From: JAJCYK01 sp965212195 | Lineage (GTDB): Bacteria > Bacteroidota > Bacteroidia > Cytophagales > Cyclobacteriaceae | DNA: 64,000 bases | Assembly: GCA_965212195.1 (NCBI GenBank) | Contig: CBDBUW010000002.1 | Location: forward strand, 186,001-250,000 | Direction of reading: 5' to 3' | In this document: positions 1 to 9,010 of the stretch, in pieces | Numbering within the stretch: position 1 is the stretch's first letter | How the letters are laid out: the number at the start of each line of letters is the position of its first letter | The notes under the pieces: generated by a model | Told to the model about the DNA's origin: nothing | Databases searched by the model: none | What the model saw: only the letters and a program-made list of their open reading frames with translations | Position numbers and translations under genes: made by a program

Positions 1-1023
1 TTGTTCTGGAATGATGACTTCAGTCACTACAAAGTTATCATCTAAGTTAAAGATCTTGAACTTAGCCCTATCGCCATACAATAATTTCAATCGTTGTACG
101 GTATTGGCAATGCCATAACCTGCATTTCTCCCGTTACGACCGTTTTGATACTGGCCACTGTTCTGGATCTCAATCTTTAAACTGCCATTTTCAACGGTGG
201 TGGTTAGTTTTAACAAACCGCCTTCTATCAAAGTAGAAATGCCATGCTTTATCCCATTCTCTACTAAGGTTTGTACCATCAACGGCGGTACGGAAAACTT
301 ATGGCTGTCGGGATGGATATCCAGAATTGTTTGTAAACGCTCCTCATACCGTACATTTTCCAGGTCTAGATAGTCGCGCACCGTGCGTAGTTCCTCTTCG
401 AATTTCACCAACTTTTTCTCGTTCATTCCCAGACTATTTCTAAGGATATTGGACAACTGGGTTACCGCCACCTTAGCTTTTTTGGGGTTTTCGTCGATCA
501 ATGCCCTAATGCTGTTAAGCCCGTTGAATATAAAGTGGGGATTGAGTTGGGACTTGAGTTTGTTTAGCTGTATTTCATTCATGCGAGCCTGATATTTTAA
601 GGTATCGCGGTAATTTTCAAAATAGTGATAGAAGAAATAAACTAGCGACCACAGGAAGTACAGAAACAGGTTCCCAAAGAACTGTGAAACGATCCAGCCC
701 AGCAAATCGCTGGGGCGCACCGTAATCTCCAGGCTGAAGTTAAGGATCAACTCAAAAACAAAACCGCTCAAACTCAATAGTACAATGCTGAGAATGATCC
801 GCGGTATCAGGCGCGGGCTCAGCATGCGCAGCCAGCCCCATTTAATTATGAGGTTCCGGTATACATGGGTAGAGAATATGAAGTACAGTGTAAGTAGTAC
901 CTGACCCAGGATCTGGAAATCGGCAATATTACCATCGGCCAGAGCAAACAGCAGCAGGTTGAAAAGGGCATAGAGCGACCATCCTACTATCTGACAGATC
1001 CAATAAATGGTGGTTTTATTCAT
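1..1023 (-). CDS. LytS/YehU-type sensor histidine kinase, 3' end cut off by window
   Basis: Reading leftwards from the ATG at 1021-1023, the frame stays open to base 1, so the C-terminus lies outside the window. About four hydrophobic segments fill residues 7-135. They are followed by a coiled linker and the His_kinase box QLNPHFIFNGLN with phosphoacceptor H163, then an ATP-binding region with VENGIKHG and a glycine-rich NAGYGIANT stretch. This is the family that normally pairs with a LytTR response regulator, which would be expected just left of the window. The visible 341 residues are close to full family length, so only a few residues are probably missing. The ligand and target genes cannot be told. 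Confidence 0.9.
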   Translation of the reverse strand, partial: MNKTTIYWICQIVGWSLYALFNLLLFALADGNIADFQILGQVLLTLYFIFSTHVYRNLIIKWGWLRMLSPRLIPRIILSIVLLSLSGFVFELILNFSLEITVRPSDLLGWIVSQFFGNLFLYFLWSLVYFFYHYFENYRDTLKYQARMNEIQLNKLKSQLNPHFIFNGLNSIRALIDENPKKAKVAVTQLSNILRNSLGMNEKKLVKFEEELRTVRDYLDLENVRYEERLQTILDIHPDSHKFSVPPLMVQTLVENGIKHGISTLIEGGLLKLTTTVENGSLKIEIQNSGQYQNGRNGRNAGYGIANTVQRLKLLYGDRAKFKIFNLDDNFVVTEVIIPEQ

Positions 1024-1114
1024 CCCAGAGGGTTATATAGTATAAAATTAGCAGGTTTGGATCACTTCCTCTACCAAAATTGTCTAAAAGGGGTTTTTAA
1101 GGGTTGAAAGGGGG

Positions 1115-2434
1115 TTAGTTAACTTCGACCGGACTGCGCTTCTTTTTGTCGAATGTTCTGATAATTAAGCGATTACCCTTATCATATGTGAAGTAACTCC
1201 ACATCCAGTTGGTCAAAGTCACCAATTTATTGCGGAATCCTATAAGGGAGATCAAATGAATGAACATCCAAACCAGCCAGGCCCAAAGTCCCGACATTTG
1301 CCAACCTTGTGGGAAATCAACCACTGCACGATTTCGACCCACGGTAGCCATGGATCCTTTATCGCGGTATTTGAAAGGCTTTGGCGGCTTGTTGCGAAGC
1401 AGGCGTACGAAGTTTTTGGCCAAAGACCTTCCCTGTTGTATGGCCACCTGAGCCACCATGGGATGACCTTGAGGATAGCCTTCATCGGCGTTCATTAGAG
1501 CTACATCGCCCAGAGCAAATACCCGGGGCATGTCAATCACCTGGTGATAGGCATCTACCCGAATGCGATTATGTTTCAGCGATTCTGCGGGAATCCCCTT
1601 CACCGCGTTGCCTTGCACTCCTGCCGCCCAAATCAGAGTCTGGCAATCTAACACCTCTCCATTGTCCAAATACACGCTATCCCCGTCATAATCTATCACC
1701 AGCTGATTCAGTAGTACCTGGATGCCGAACTTCTCCAGATACTGTTTGGATTTCTGCCCGGATTTGGAGCTCATGGTATTCAGTAATCGGTCAGTACCTT
1801 CAATCAAGTAGACCTGCATATCCGAGAAATCCAGGTCCGGAAAATCTCTGGGCAAAATGTGTTTTTGCAGTTCCCCCAAGGCGCCAGCCACTTCGACCCC
1901 CGTAGGTCCTCCCCCAACCACTACCACATTCATTAAAGCGGTGCGTGCCTTCTCATTATCGGTGAGCACGGCCTTCTCGAAATTCTGCAAAATATGACTG
2001 CGCAAGTTAAGGGCATGCACCACCTGCTTCAATGGAAAGGCGTAGCGTTTAACCTGATCCAATCCGAAAAAATTAGTAGCCGACCCGCTTGCTAGTACCA
2101 GATAATCGTATCGCAGGCTGCCGATAGGTGTTTTCACTAGTTGATTTTGGTAATCCACCCGTTGTACTTTCACCATACGAAAGAAAAAGTTTTTATAGCC
2201 GTCGAATGTCTTGCGCAGGGGCCCTGCAATGGAATCGGGCTCCAGTCCGGCTGTGGCTACTTGATATAAAAGAGGTTGAAAGGTGTGGTAATTATTGCGG
2301 TCTAGCAACACCACTTGAAAAGGTTTGTTTTTGAGGGTTTTGGCAAATTCAATACCGGCAAAACCCCCTCCCACAATGACAACTCGAGGATTTGGTCCAT
2401 CGGGTATATGAAGGGATAAATATTCTGGTATCAT
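1115..2434 (-). CDS. ndh: Type II NADH dehydrogenase (NDH-2)
   Basis: A single-subunit, non-proton-pumping NADH:quinone oxidoreductase of the respiratory chain. The N-terminal FAD-binding motif VIVGGGFAGIEF starts near residue 19 and the second Rossmann motif, VVGGGPTGVEVAG, near residue 173. The third FAD contact, ALGDVA, lies near residue 308. The C-terminal hydrophobic/amphipathic stretch (LWAWLVWMFIHLISLIGFRN) fits monotopic attachment to the inner membrane face. The 439-residue length is typical. It lies 140 bases downstream of uvrA on the same strand but behind a terminator, so it is probably transcribed separately. Confidence 0.93.
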   Translation of the reverse strand: MIPEYLSLHIPDGPNPRVVIVGGGFAGIEFAKTLKNKPFQVVLLDRNNYHTFQPLLYQVATAGLEPDSIAGPLRKTFDGYKNFFFRMVKVQRVDYQNQLVKTPIGSLRYDYLVLASGSATNFFGLDQVKRYAFPLKQVVHALNLRSHILQNFEKAVLTDNEKARTALMNVVVVGGGPTGVEVAGALGELQKHILPRDFPDLDFSDMQVYLIEGTDRLLNTMSSKSGQKSKQYLEKFGIQVLLNQLVIDYDGDSVYLDNGEVLDCQTLIWAAGVQGNAVKGIPAESLKHNRIRVDAYHQVIDMPRVFALGDVALMNADEGYPQGHPMVAQVAIQQGRSLAKNFVRLLRNKPPKPFKYRDKGSMATVGRNRAVVDFPQGWQMSGLWAWLVWMFIHLISLIGFRNKLVTLTNWMWSYFTYDKGNRLIIRTFDKKKRSPVEVN

Positions 2435-2563
2435 CCACTTAACTTAACGGAATAACGGATTCAAAGTTTTTAATAATTTTTGGGAACTCTTTGAGGAGAA
2501 AGGTGTTATTAATTATGAGCAATTTGTTCATAGTTGATAGATTTTAATGTTTTGGTTGAAATG

Positions 2564-2591
2564 AAAAAGTCGCCCTATCCGGCGACTTTTT
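2564..2591 (-). terminator. Intrinsic terminator of uvrA, with the uvrA stop codon in the loop
   Basis: An 11-bp perfect stem (2564-2574 with 2581-2591) encloses a 6-base loop. Its outer pairs are A:T, so the minus-strand transcript ends in a run of U. The last codons of uvrA form one arm and the TAG stop at 2577-2575 sits in the loop. Confidence 0.85.
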
Positions 2592-5463
2592 TATGGTTGG
2601 TGAGCTCCTCTTTAAGAAATTTACCCGTATAGCTTTTCTTGACCCTAGCAACCTGTTCGGGGGTGCCGCTACACACTATGGTACCTCCTCTTGTACCCCC
2701 TTCCGGGCCCAGATCAATTACATGGTCTGCTACTTTCACCACATCCAGATTATGTTCGATGATCAATACGGTATTGCCTTTATCCACTAACTTCTGCAAT
2801 AGCAACAGCAGGTTGCGAATGTCCTGAAAATGCAGTCCGGTAGTAGGCTCGTCCAGGATGTATAAGGTCTTACCGGTATCTCTTTTAGACAATTCGGATG
2901 ATAGCTTTACTCTTTGAGCCTCTCCACCTGAAAGGGTGGTAGCATGTTGACCTAAACTGATGTAGCCCAAACCCACATCGTGTAGGGTTTTGATCTTGCG
3001 CAGGATCTTAGGCTGATGCTCAAAGAAGACCACCGCCTCTTCCACGGTCATGTTCAGTACATCGGATATTGATTTGCCCTTAAAACGTATTTCCAGGGTC
3101 TCGCGATTATAGCGTTTGCCTTTGCAGGTCTCACATGGCACCAATACATCGGGCAAAAAGTCCATTTCAATTACCTTCATACCCCCTCCCTTGCAAGTTT
3201 CACAGCGTCCTCCTTTAACGTTGAAGGAAAACCTGCCGGGCTTATAGCCTCTGATTTTCGCTTCAGGAAGCCCTGTATACAGCGCCCTGATATCGGTGAA
3301 AACCCCAATATAGGTAGCCGGGTTGGAACGAGGGGTGCGGCCTATTGGGCTTTGATCAACCTCAATTACCTTATCTAGGAATTCAGCTCCGGAAAATCTT
3401 TCATAGCCCAGTGGCTCCTTGCGGGATTTATACAACTTCTTTTTAAGAATAGGCACTAAAGTGTCATGTATCAATGAGGACTTCCCGCTTCCCGACACTC
3501 CGGTTATACAGACCATCTTGCCTAAGGGCAATTTCAAATGGACCTTTTTCAAATTATTACCTTTAGCGCCTTTCAGTTCCAGGATTTCGCCGTTGCCGGT
3601 ACGCCGGGTGTCTGGAATGGCAATCGTTTCCAGACCCTTGAGAAATTGCGCGGTGGGGCTATCCAGGGCCACGAACTGCTGAGGATCACCTTCGGCTACG
3701 ATTTGTCCTCCGTGTCGTCCCGCACCTGGTCCAATGTCCACAATATGATCGGATTTGAGCATCATTTCTTTATCGTGCTCCACCACCAATACCGAATTGC
3801 CCAGGTCTCGCAAATCGTGCAATGCTCCTATCAGTCTTTGGTTGTCACGCTGGTGCAGTCCAATACTGGGCTCATCAAGAATGTACAGCACTCCTACCAG
3901 TTGCGTGCCAATCTGGGTGGCTAAACGGATGCGCTGGGACTCTCCGCCTGATAACGTTCTCAGGGGGCGATTCAAATGCAGGTATCCCAGTCCTACATCT
4001 AATAAAAACCCGATCCTCTTGCGCAACTCCTTGAGAATCTCTGAGGCGATAATGCGTTGTTTCTCATTCAATCGATCCTCCAGGCCCACCATCCACTGCG
4101 ACAAGTGCTCAATGTCCATGGCGGCCAATTGTGCGATATTGTGATCATCGATCTTAAAATGAAGCGACTCTTTCTTAAGCCGGGTCCCAAGGCATTCCGG
4201 ACAATCCATGACTTGAGTGAATTCCCGCACCCAGTTCTGGATCTTTTCAGAGCCAGTATCTTTTTGCTTCTCGAGAAACTTGACGATACCCTCAAACTTT
4301 GTATGCCATTGTCGGCCTGGATACTTTACGGAGTTAACTGCTACCGGTACGCTATCGCCATAAAGAATCAAGTCCATCACTTCTACTGGAAGATCCTTAA
4401 TGGGAGTAGAAATATTGGCCTTAACCCGTTTAAGTAATGACGCTATCTTCTTAAAGATCCATATATCCCGGTATTCCCCCAAAGGAGCGATACCTCCGCG
4501 GCTTATACTGAGGTTGGGATTCGGCACCACCGCTTCCCTGGTGATCTCTGCAATGGTTCCCAAACCCTTACAGTGGGGGCAGGCGCCATAGGGTGAATTA
4601 AAACTGAAAGTATTAGGAGCGGGTTCGTCATAGGCCAGGCCCGATTTAGGATCCATCAGGTATTTGGAAAAATGGTAGGATCTTCCCTGTTCGTCAAGTA
4701 CCAATACCACTCCTTTACCATGCAACATGGCAGTCTTCATGGAATTAGTCAGTCTTTGTTTGTCCTTGACCTCCAATCGATCTATTACAATCTCTATATC
4801 GTGGATCTTATAGCGATCCACTTGCATCTTGGGGGCCAACTCCTGTAGCTCACCATCAATTCGCACTCGATTGAATCCCATTTTTCTTATTTGGACAAAC
4901 AGCTCCCTGTAATGCCCTTTCCTTCCCTTTACTACCGGGGCTAAAAGGATCAAACGCTGACCAGCAAACTCCTTAGCGATATGTCTTACAATCTGCTCTT
5001 CGGTTTGCTTTACCATCTTCTCTCCGGTGATATAGGAAAACGCCTCGCCGGCCCGGGCATAAAGCAACCTCAGAAAATCGTAAATCTCAGTGGTAGTACC
5101 CACAGTAGATCTTGGATTGCGGGAAGTGGTTTTTTGTTCGATGGATATCACCGGGCTAAGTCCGTTGATCTTATCCACATCGGGCCGCTCCATATTGCCC
5201 ATAAACGAGCGCGCATAAGCCGAGAAGCTTTCCATATACCTTCTTTGACCTTCAGCATAAATGGTATCAAAGGCCAGTGAGGATTTACCGCTGCCACTGA
5301 TTCCGGTGATCACCACCAGTTTGTTGCGGGGCAGCAATACGTCGATATCCTTAAGATTATGCTCACGGGCACCAAAAATCTCAATATTCTCAAAGCCAGT
5401 GGCATCATAACCATTTTCGGGTATTTTAGACTCTTTAGTGATTTGAGAAGATTCTCGTGTCAA
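2575..5463 (-). CDS. uvrA: UvrABC excinuclease subunit A
   Basis: DNA-damage recognition ATPase of nucleotide excision repair. It has the two tandem ABC ATPase modules of UvrA: Walker A GISGSGKSS at 54-62 and GVSGSGKSS in the second half, with signatures LSGGESQRIRLA and LSGGEAQRVKLS. Zinc-binding CxxC pairs are visible (CPHCKG, CPECLG, CETCKGGG, CETCKGKR). At 962 residues it is slightly longer than the usual ~940 because of a polar N-terminal extension of about 22 residues that lacks another in-frame ATG. A -7 promoter element lies just upstream and the terminator overlaps its 3' end. Confidence 0.97.
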   Translation of the reverse strand: MTRESSQITKESKIPENGYDATGFENIEIFGAREHNLKDIDVLLPRNKLVVITGISGSGKSSLAFDTIYAEGQRRYMESFSAYARSFMGNMERPDVDKINGLSPVISIEQKTTSRNPRSTVGTTTEIYDFLRLLYARAGEAFSYITGEKMVKQTEEQIVRHIAKEFAGQRLILLAPVVKGRKGHYRELFVQIRKMGFNRVRIDGELQELAPKMQVDRYKIHDIEIVIDRLEVKDKQRLTNSMKTAMLHGKGVVLVLDEQGRSYHFSKYLMDPKSGLAYDEPAPNTFSFNSPYGACPHCKGLGTIAEITREAVVPNPNLSISRGGIAPLGEYRDIWIFKKIASLLKRVKANISTPIKDLPVEVMDLILYGDSVPVAVNSVKYPGRQWHTKFEGIVKFLEKQKDTGSEKIQNWVREFTQVMDCPECLGTRLKKESLHFKIDDHNIAQLAAMDIEHLSQWMVGLEDRLNEKQRIIASEILKELRKRIGFLLDVGLGYLHLNRPLRTLSGGESQRIRLATQIGTQLVGVLYILDEPSIGLHQRDNQRLIGALHDLRDLGNSVLVVEHDKEMMLKSDHIVDIGPGAGRHGGQIVAEGDPQQFVALDSPTAQFLKGLETIAIPDTRRTGNGEILELKGAKGNNLKKVHLKLPLGKMVCITGVSGSGKSSLIHDTLVPILKKKLYKSRKEPLGYERFSGAEFLDKVIEVDQSPIGRTPRSNPATYIGVFTDIRALYTGLPEAKIRGYKPGRFSFNVKGGRCETCKGGGMKVIEMDFLPDVLVPCETCKGKRYNRETLEIRFKGKSISDVLNMTVEEAVVFFEHQPKILRKIKTLHDVGLGYISLGQHATTLSGGEAQRVKLSSELSKRDTGKTLYILDEPTTGLHFQDIRNLLLLLQKLVDKGNTVLIIEHNLDVVKVADHVIDLGPEGGTRGGTIVCSGTPEQVARVKKSYTGKFLKEELTNHKKVAG

Positions 5464-5482
5464 GACAGATTGAATTAAGCCA

Positions 5483-5490
5483 CAAAGATA
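5483..5490 (-). promoter_or_regulatory. Bacteroidota -7 promoter element of uvrA
   Basis: Read on the minus strand the sequence is TATCTTTG, a full match to TAnnTTTG. It would place transcription start near 5477, leaving a leader of about 14 bases. No good TTG (-33) is seen at the ideal distance, so this is a moderate call. Confidence 0.45.
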
Positions 5491-5671
5491 CTATATTTTT
5501 AGCGAAAGCGAGGGGGTGCCATTGACACAAGAATACAACTTCTGAGTCTACTATTAAAAGAAATTTAGTACCTTCCAAGAGTGTCCTGGTGGGGTATAAC
5601 CCTGAGTTGAAACAGTATGGTCTGTCCACTGCCAAAAAGCCTTGACCTCTTTATAATTCAATCCAACTACT

Positions 5672-6412
5672 ATGCGAATTATTCCCATAATCATTTTTTT
5701 CATGTCCGTGCAAATAATATGCGCTCAGGATCAGATGCAAACCGATGATGGCAATCTTACCATTATTCCGGTCCTCCATGGAAGCCTGGTGCTCCAGTGG
5801 AAAGGCATGGATATTCTGGTAGACCCTTATGGTGGCGGAAAACTTTATGAAAAATTCGAGCCGGCACTGGTATTGATCACCGATATTCATGGTGATCATT
5901 ATAACGCCACTACTCTTCAGGAACTAAACTTGAAAGATGCTTCTCTGATCGCGCCGGCAGCAGTGGCGGAGCTTATGTCGGATGCATTGAAGAAAAAAAC
6001 GCAGGTACTGGCCAATGGAGAGACCACTTCCTGGAATGCCATAGAGATCAAAGGCATACCCATGTACAATTTACCAGAAACGGCAGACAGTCGTCACCCC
6101 AAGGGGCGAGGTAATGGTTATGTACTGACTCTGGGAGGAAAAAAAGTGTATATTTCCGGAGATACGGAAGATATCCCTGAAATGAGGGCATTGACAGGAA
6201 TTGATGTCGCTTTCATCTGCATGAACTTGCCCTATACCATGGATGTAGATCAGGCCGCAGCTGCCGTATCTGAATTCAAACCCAAGATCGTATATCCCTT
6301 TCATTATCGAGGGGGTGGCGGCAAGTTCAGCAACACTGAGAAATTTAAGGATCTGGTAGAATCTAAATCCTCACAAGTTGAAGTGCGACTAAGAAATTGG
6401 TATGGTAATTAA
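5672..6412 (+). CDS. Secreted UlaG-like metallo-beta-lactamase-fold hydrolase
   Basis: The protein starts with a signal peptide (MRIIPIIIFFMSVQIICAQ, cleavage after CAQ near residue 19). The metal-binding motif HGDHYN lies near residue 71 and further ligands are in SGDTED and YPFHYRGGG. This arrangement is that of the UlaG/YcfQ-type branch of metallo-beta-lactamase-fold hydrolases. The length (246) is normal. Substrate unknown; the signal peptide places it in the periplasm or outside. Its stop overlaps the next start by 11 bases, so the two genes are co-translated. Confidence 0.85.
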   Translation: MRIIPIIIFFMSVQIICAQDQMQTDDGNLTIIPVLHGSLVLQWKGMDILVDPYGGGKLYEKFEPALVLITDIHGDHYNATTLQELNLKDASLIAPAAVAELMSDALKKKTQVLANGETTSWNAIEIKGIPMYNLPETADSRHPKGRGNGYVLTLGGKKVYISGDTEDIPEMRALTGIDVAFICMNLPYTMDVDQAAAAVSEFKPKIVYPFHYRGGGGKFSNTEKFKDLVESKSSQVEVRLRNWYGN

Positions 6413-7259
6413 AAGAAGTACAAGCTTATTACTACTCTGGAGCCTAGGACTGTTGGTTTACGCTCAGCCTGCAACGGAGGTTTATATCATGGATTTAACC
6501 CTAGGGCCGCTTATTTCCCTGGGCACCCCGCTTAATATTTCTCAGCATGCCGGATATGATAATCAACCTCATTTCCTAGCAAACGGAGACTTGCTGTATA
6601 CCTCACAGCATGAGGACCAAACAGAGGTAATGAAGTACAACATCTCTACAGGGGAAAATAAAAAGATCACCGACAGTCCGGGAGGAGAATACTCCCCTAC
6701 TCCTTTGGGCGACGGACAACATTTCAGCACCATTGTCCTGGAAAAATCGGGACGACAATTACTATGGAAATACCGCCTTGACGGTAGTGAACCGCAAGTG
6801 CTGGTCCCGGATTTAAAGATCGGGTATCATTGCTGGCTGAACGATCAATTAATTGCATCTTTTGTCCTGGGTGATCCCCCAACCTTGCAACTTTGCTATT
6901 TGCAATCCGGTAAAAACCAGGTAATAGCCAGTAACATTGGCCGTTCCTTGCACAAGATTCCGGAGTCGGACAAATTGAGCTACCTGGACAAATCTCAAGA
7001 GCCCTGGAAGATCATGTCATATCATCCCCAAACGGGGGCCATGGAATTTTTGTTATTGGCTTTAAGCGGTGTGGAGGATTTGACCTGGAGTCCTGATGGT
7101 ACCCTGTTTATGGCCCAAGACAGCAAATTATACGCATGGCGACTTGGGGACAAGGATTGGACACTGGTGGCAGACTTGGCCGCTCATGGTATCCGAAACA
7201 TTACCCGGCTGGCCGTAGATGCGAACGGTGCCAAGCTGGCACTGGTGGCCGCAGAATAG
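6402..7259 (+). CDS. Secreted TolB/WD40-like beta-propeller protein
   Basis: A signal peptide (LLLLWSLGLLVYAQ) leads into a series of short beta repeats with PD40-type motifs (FLANGDLLYTSQ, SPTPLGDGQHFST, LTWSPDGTLFMAQ), as in TolB-like propellers. At 285 residues it could hold about five to six blades. It overlaps the preceding metal hydrolase gene by 11 bases and converges on the lytic transglycosylase gene with only 6 bases between stops. No enzymatic motif is seen. A role as a binding or scaffold partner of the upstream hydrolase is inference from co-translation. Confidence 0.7.
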   Translation: MVIKRSTSLLLLWSLGLLVYAQPATEVYIMDLTLGPLISLGTPLNISQHAGYDNQPHFLANGDLLYTSQHEDQTEVMKYNISTGENKKITDSPGGEYSPTPLGDGQHFSTIVLEKSGRQLLWKYRLDGSEPQVLVPDLKIGYHCWLNDQLIASFVLGDPPTLQLCYLQSGKNQVIASNIGRSLHKIPESDKLSYLDKSQEPWKIMSYHPQTGAMEFLLLALSGVEDLTWSPDGTLFMAQDSKLYAWRLGDKDWTLVADLAAHGIRNITRLAVDANGAKLALVAAE

Positions 7260-7265
7260 ACATGA

Positions 7266-8219
7266 TTAAAGACTGGAAGCGCTATTGGCAGGAACCTCTA
7301 TGGTATAGCTTTTACCATTATCTACTTTTAAGGTTTTTCGACGCAGCCAAGGGTTGTGCTTCTTAAGGATCTTGTAGTTGATCCCCAGATCCAAAGCATA
7401 CTGCACTAAATCATCCACCGACTCGGTGATCTTTATTTCCTTGAGATCTTCCCGCACATATAGATGCTTTTCAGGGATATCAAACCCATAAACCTCGGGG
7501 TCGTTTAACAGCTCCTTAGCCGCCATAATACGGAACACATATCGTGAGGTCTCTTCATTGAGCAGCAAGTCGAAATACGAGGCTACCCTTTGCTCTTCCA
7601 ATCGGTTTTCTAAACCTCTCATCCCCATATTGTAAGAAGCCGCGGACAACGTCCAGCTACCGAATTTCGCATAAGCTTTTTTCAGATACTTACAGGCCGC
7701 GCGGGTAGACTTCAAGGGATGATAGCGCTCATCTACCTCTTTGTTTACCTCCAGTCCCCATTCCTTAGCAGTTGGTTTCAGGAATTGCCAAAAGCCCACC
7801 GCTTGTGCAGGCGAAGTAACATTCAATAAGCCGCTTTCGATCACTGCCAGGTACTTAAAATCATCCGGCACTCCTTCCTCTGCTAATATGGCTTCTATTT
7901 CCGGAAGCCATCGATTTGCTCTTTTAAAGATAAAAATGGAATTATTGTGCCAATAAGTATTGATATGCAATTCGCGGTCCAGTCGTTCACGGACATCAAT
8001 GATGTGCATAGGTACAGACTCTCCCGAAAAACTCAAACTATCGGGAAGCTCCAAGGTTACGGTTTTAGAACGCGCCGGCATTTGCTCGGGCATTGCATAG
8101 GCATCTTCATCTGCCAATTGAATAGGATCTTCCTTAGGCGGCTGATTGCGCAGATAGAATAGTACTAGTACCAGTACTAAGGAGGTTACGGACAATATCA
8201 GCGGAGCCTGTTTGAACAT
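7266..8219 (-). CDS. Membrane-anchored lytic transglycosylase (SLT family)
   Basis: Cleaves the glycan backbone of peptidoglycan. An N-terminal hydrophobic anchor spans residues 6-23. The SLT domain follows with the catalytic glutamate in VIESGLLN, then the GFWQFLKPTA and AASYNMG motifs that define this fold. The C-terminus (LGINYKILKKHNPWLRRKTL...YTIEVP) resembles one LysM repeat, so the layout is MltD-like but short (317 residues). It is the last gene of a three-gene minus-strand operon. Its ATG overlaps the stop of the LOG gene by one base (TAATG), which implies translational coupling. Confidence 0.88.
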   Translation of the reverse strand: MFKQAPLILSVTSLVLVLVLFYLRNQPPKEDPIQLADEDAYAMPEQMPARSKTVTLELPDSLSFSGESVPMHIIDVRERLDRELHINTYWHNNSIFIFKRANRWLPEIEAILAEEGVPDDFKYLAVIESGLLNVTSPAQAVGFWQFLKPTAKEWGLEVNKEVDERYHPLKSTRAACKYLKKAYAKFGSWTLSAASYNMGMRGLENRLEEQRVASYFDLLLNEETSRYVFRIMAAKELLNDPEVYGFDIPEKHLYVREDLKEIKITESVDDLVQYALDLGINYKILKKHNPWLRRKTLKVDNGKSYTIEVPANSASSL

Positions 8220-8983
8220 TAGAAGTTGGGCGTAAGCAGATATTTGCTATAAAATTCGTCAATTATTTTCACGGCCTCGGAGGGGGTTTCCACCACATGG
8301 AACAAGTCCAGATCTCCGGGGCTAATGGTTTTTTCCGTTTTTAGCAAGGTCTCCTGGAGCCAGTCAATCAACCCCTCCCAATAGTTCTTTCCTACCAGTA
8401 CTATGGGGAATTGGCCGATCTTCTTAGTTTGAATCAGGGTGATGGCTTCGAACAACTCATCTAGAGTGCCAAAACCTCCCGGCATAACGATGAATCCCTG
8501 GGAGTATTTTACAAACATCACTTTGCGAACAAAAAAGTAATCGAAGGTGATCAACTTGTCCGGATCGATATAGATATTGCTCCCTTGTTCAAAGGGCAGA
8601 TCGATATTTAACCCTACAGACTTACCCTCCTCTCTTTTGGCGCCTTTGTTTCCGGCCTCCATAATTCCAGGACCTCCACCGGTGATCACACCATAACCAT
8701 GGCGTACCAGCTTGGCCGCAATGTCTTCCGCCATTTTATAGTATGGATGATCCGGTTTGGTACGGGCAGAACCGAATACCGATACGCAAGGACCTATTTT
8801 GGCAAGCTTTTCAAAGCCGTCCACAAATTCTGCCATGACCTTGAAAATCACCCAGGAATCTGAGCTTTTTATTTCGTTCCAATCACGGTCCTGAAAAGCC
8901 TTTCGAATGCGATTTTCATCCTCTACAAGCTGAAAACTTTCTTTTTCCCGGTCAGCGTCGGTTTTTAATCGTCTTTGTCCCAT
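8219..8983 (-). CDS. LOG-family (TIGR00730) nucleotide phosphoribohydrolase
   Basis: A Rossmann-like protein with the family motifs CVSVFGSAR, GVITGGGPGIMEAGNKGA and PGGFGTLDE. Members of the LOG family hydrolyse nucleoside 5'-monophosphates such as cytokinin ribotides or AMP, releasing the base. The GGGPGIMEA and PGGxGTxxE elements contain the expected catalytic Arg/Glu region. At 254 residues it carries a charged N-terminal extension of about 60 residues beyond the minimal domain. It sits between an SDR gene (27 bases upstream) and the lytic transglycosylase gene (one-base overlap). The link to cell-wall turnover is unexplained. Confidence 0.9.
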   Translation of the reverse strand: MGQRRLKTDADREKESFQLVEDENRIRKAFQDRDWNEIKSSDSWVIFKVMAEFVDGFEKLAKIGPCVSVFGSARTKPDHPYYKMAEDIAAKLVRHGYGVITGGGPGIMEAGNKGAKREEGKSVGLNIDLPFEQGSNIYIDPDKLITFDYFFVRKVMFVKYSQGFIVMPGGFGTLDELFEAITLIQTKKIGQFPIVLVGKNYWEGLIDWLQETLLKTEKTISPGDLDLFHVVETPSEAVKIIDEFYSKYLLTPNF

Positions 8984-9010
8984 AGTTCCAATGCTAGACG
9001 TTTTTCAAAT

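Noticed and set aside
1256..1905. Plus-strand open frames of up to 174 codons
   Set aside because: They lie antisense inside the NDH-2 gene, whose full-length product carries all family motifs; the antisense products show none.
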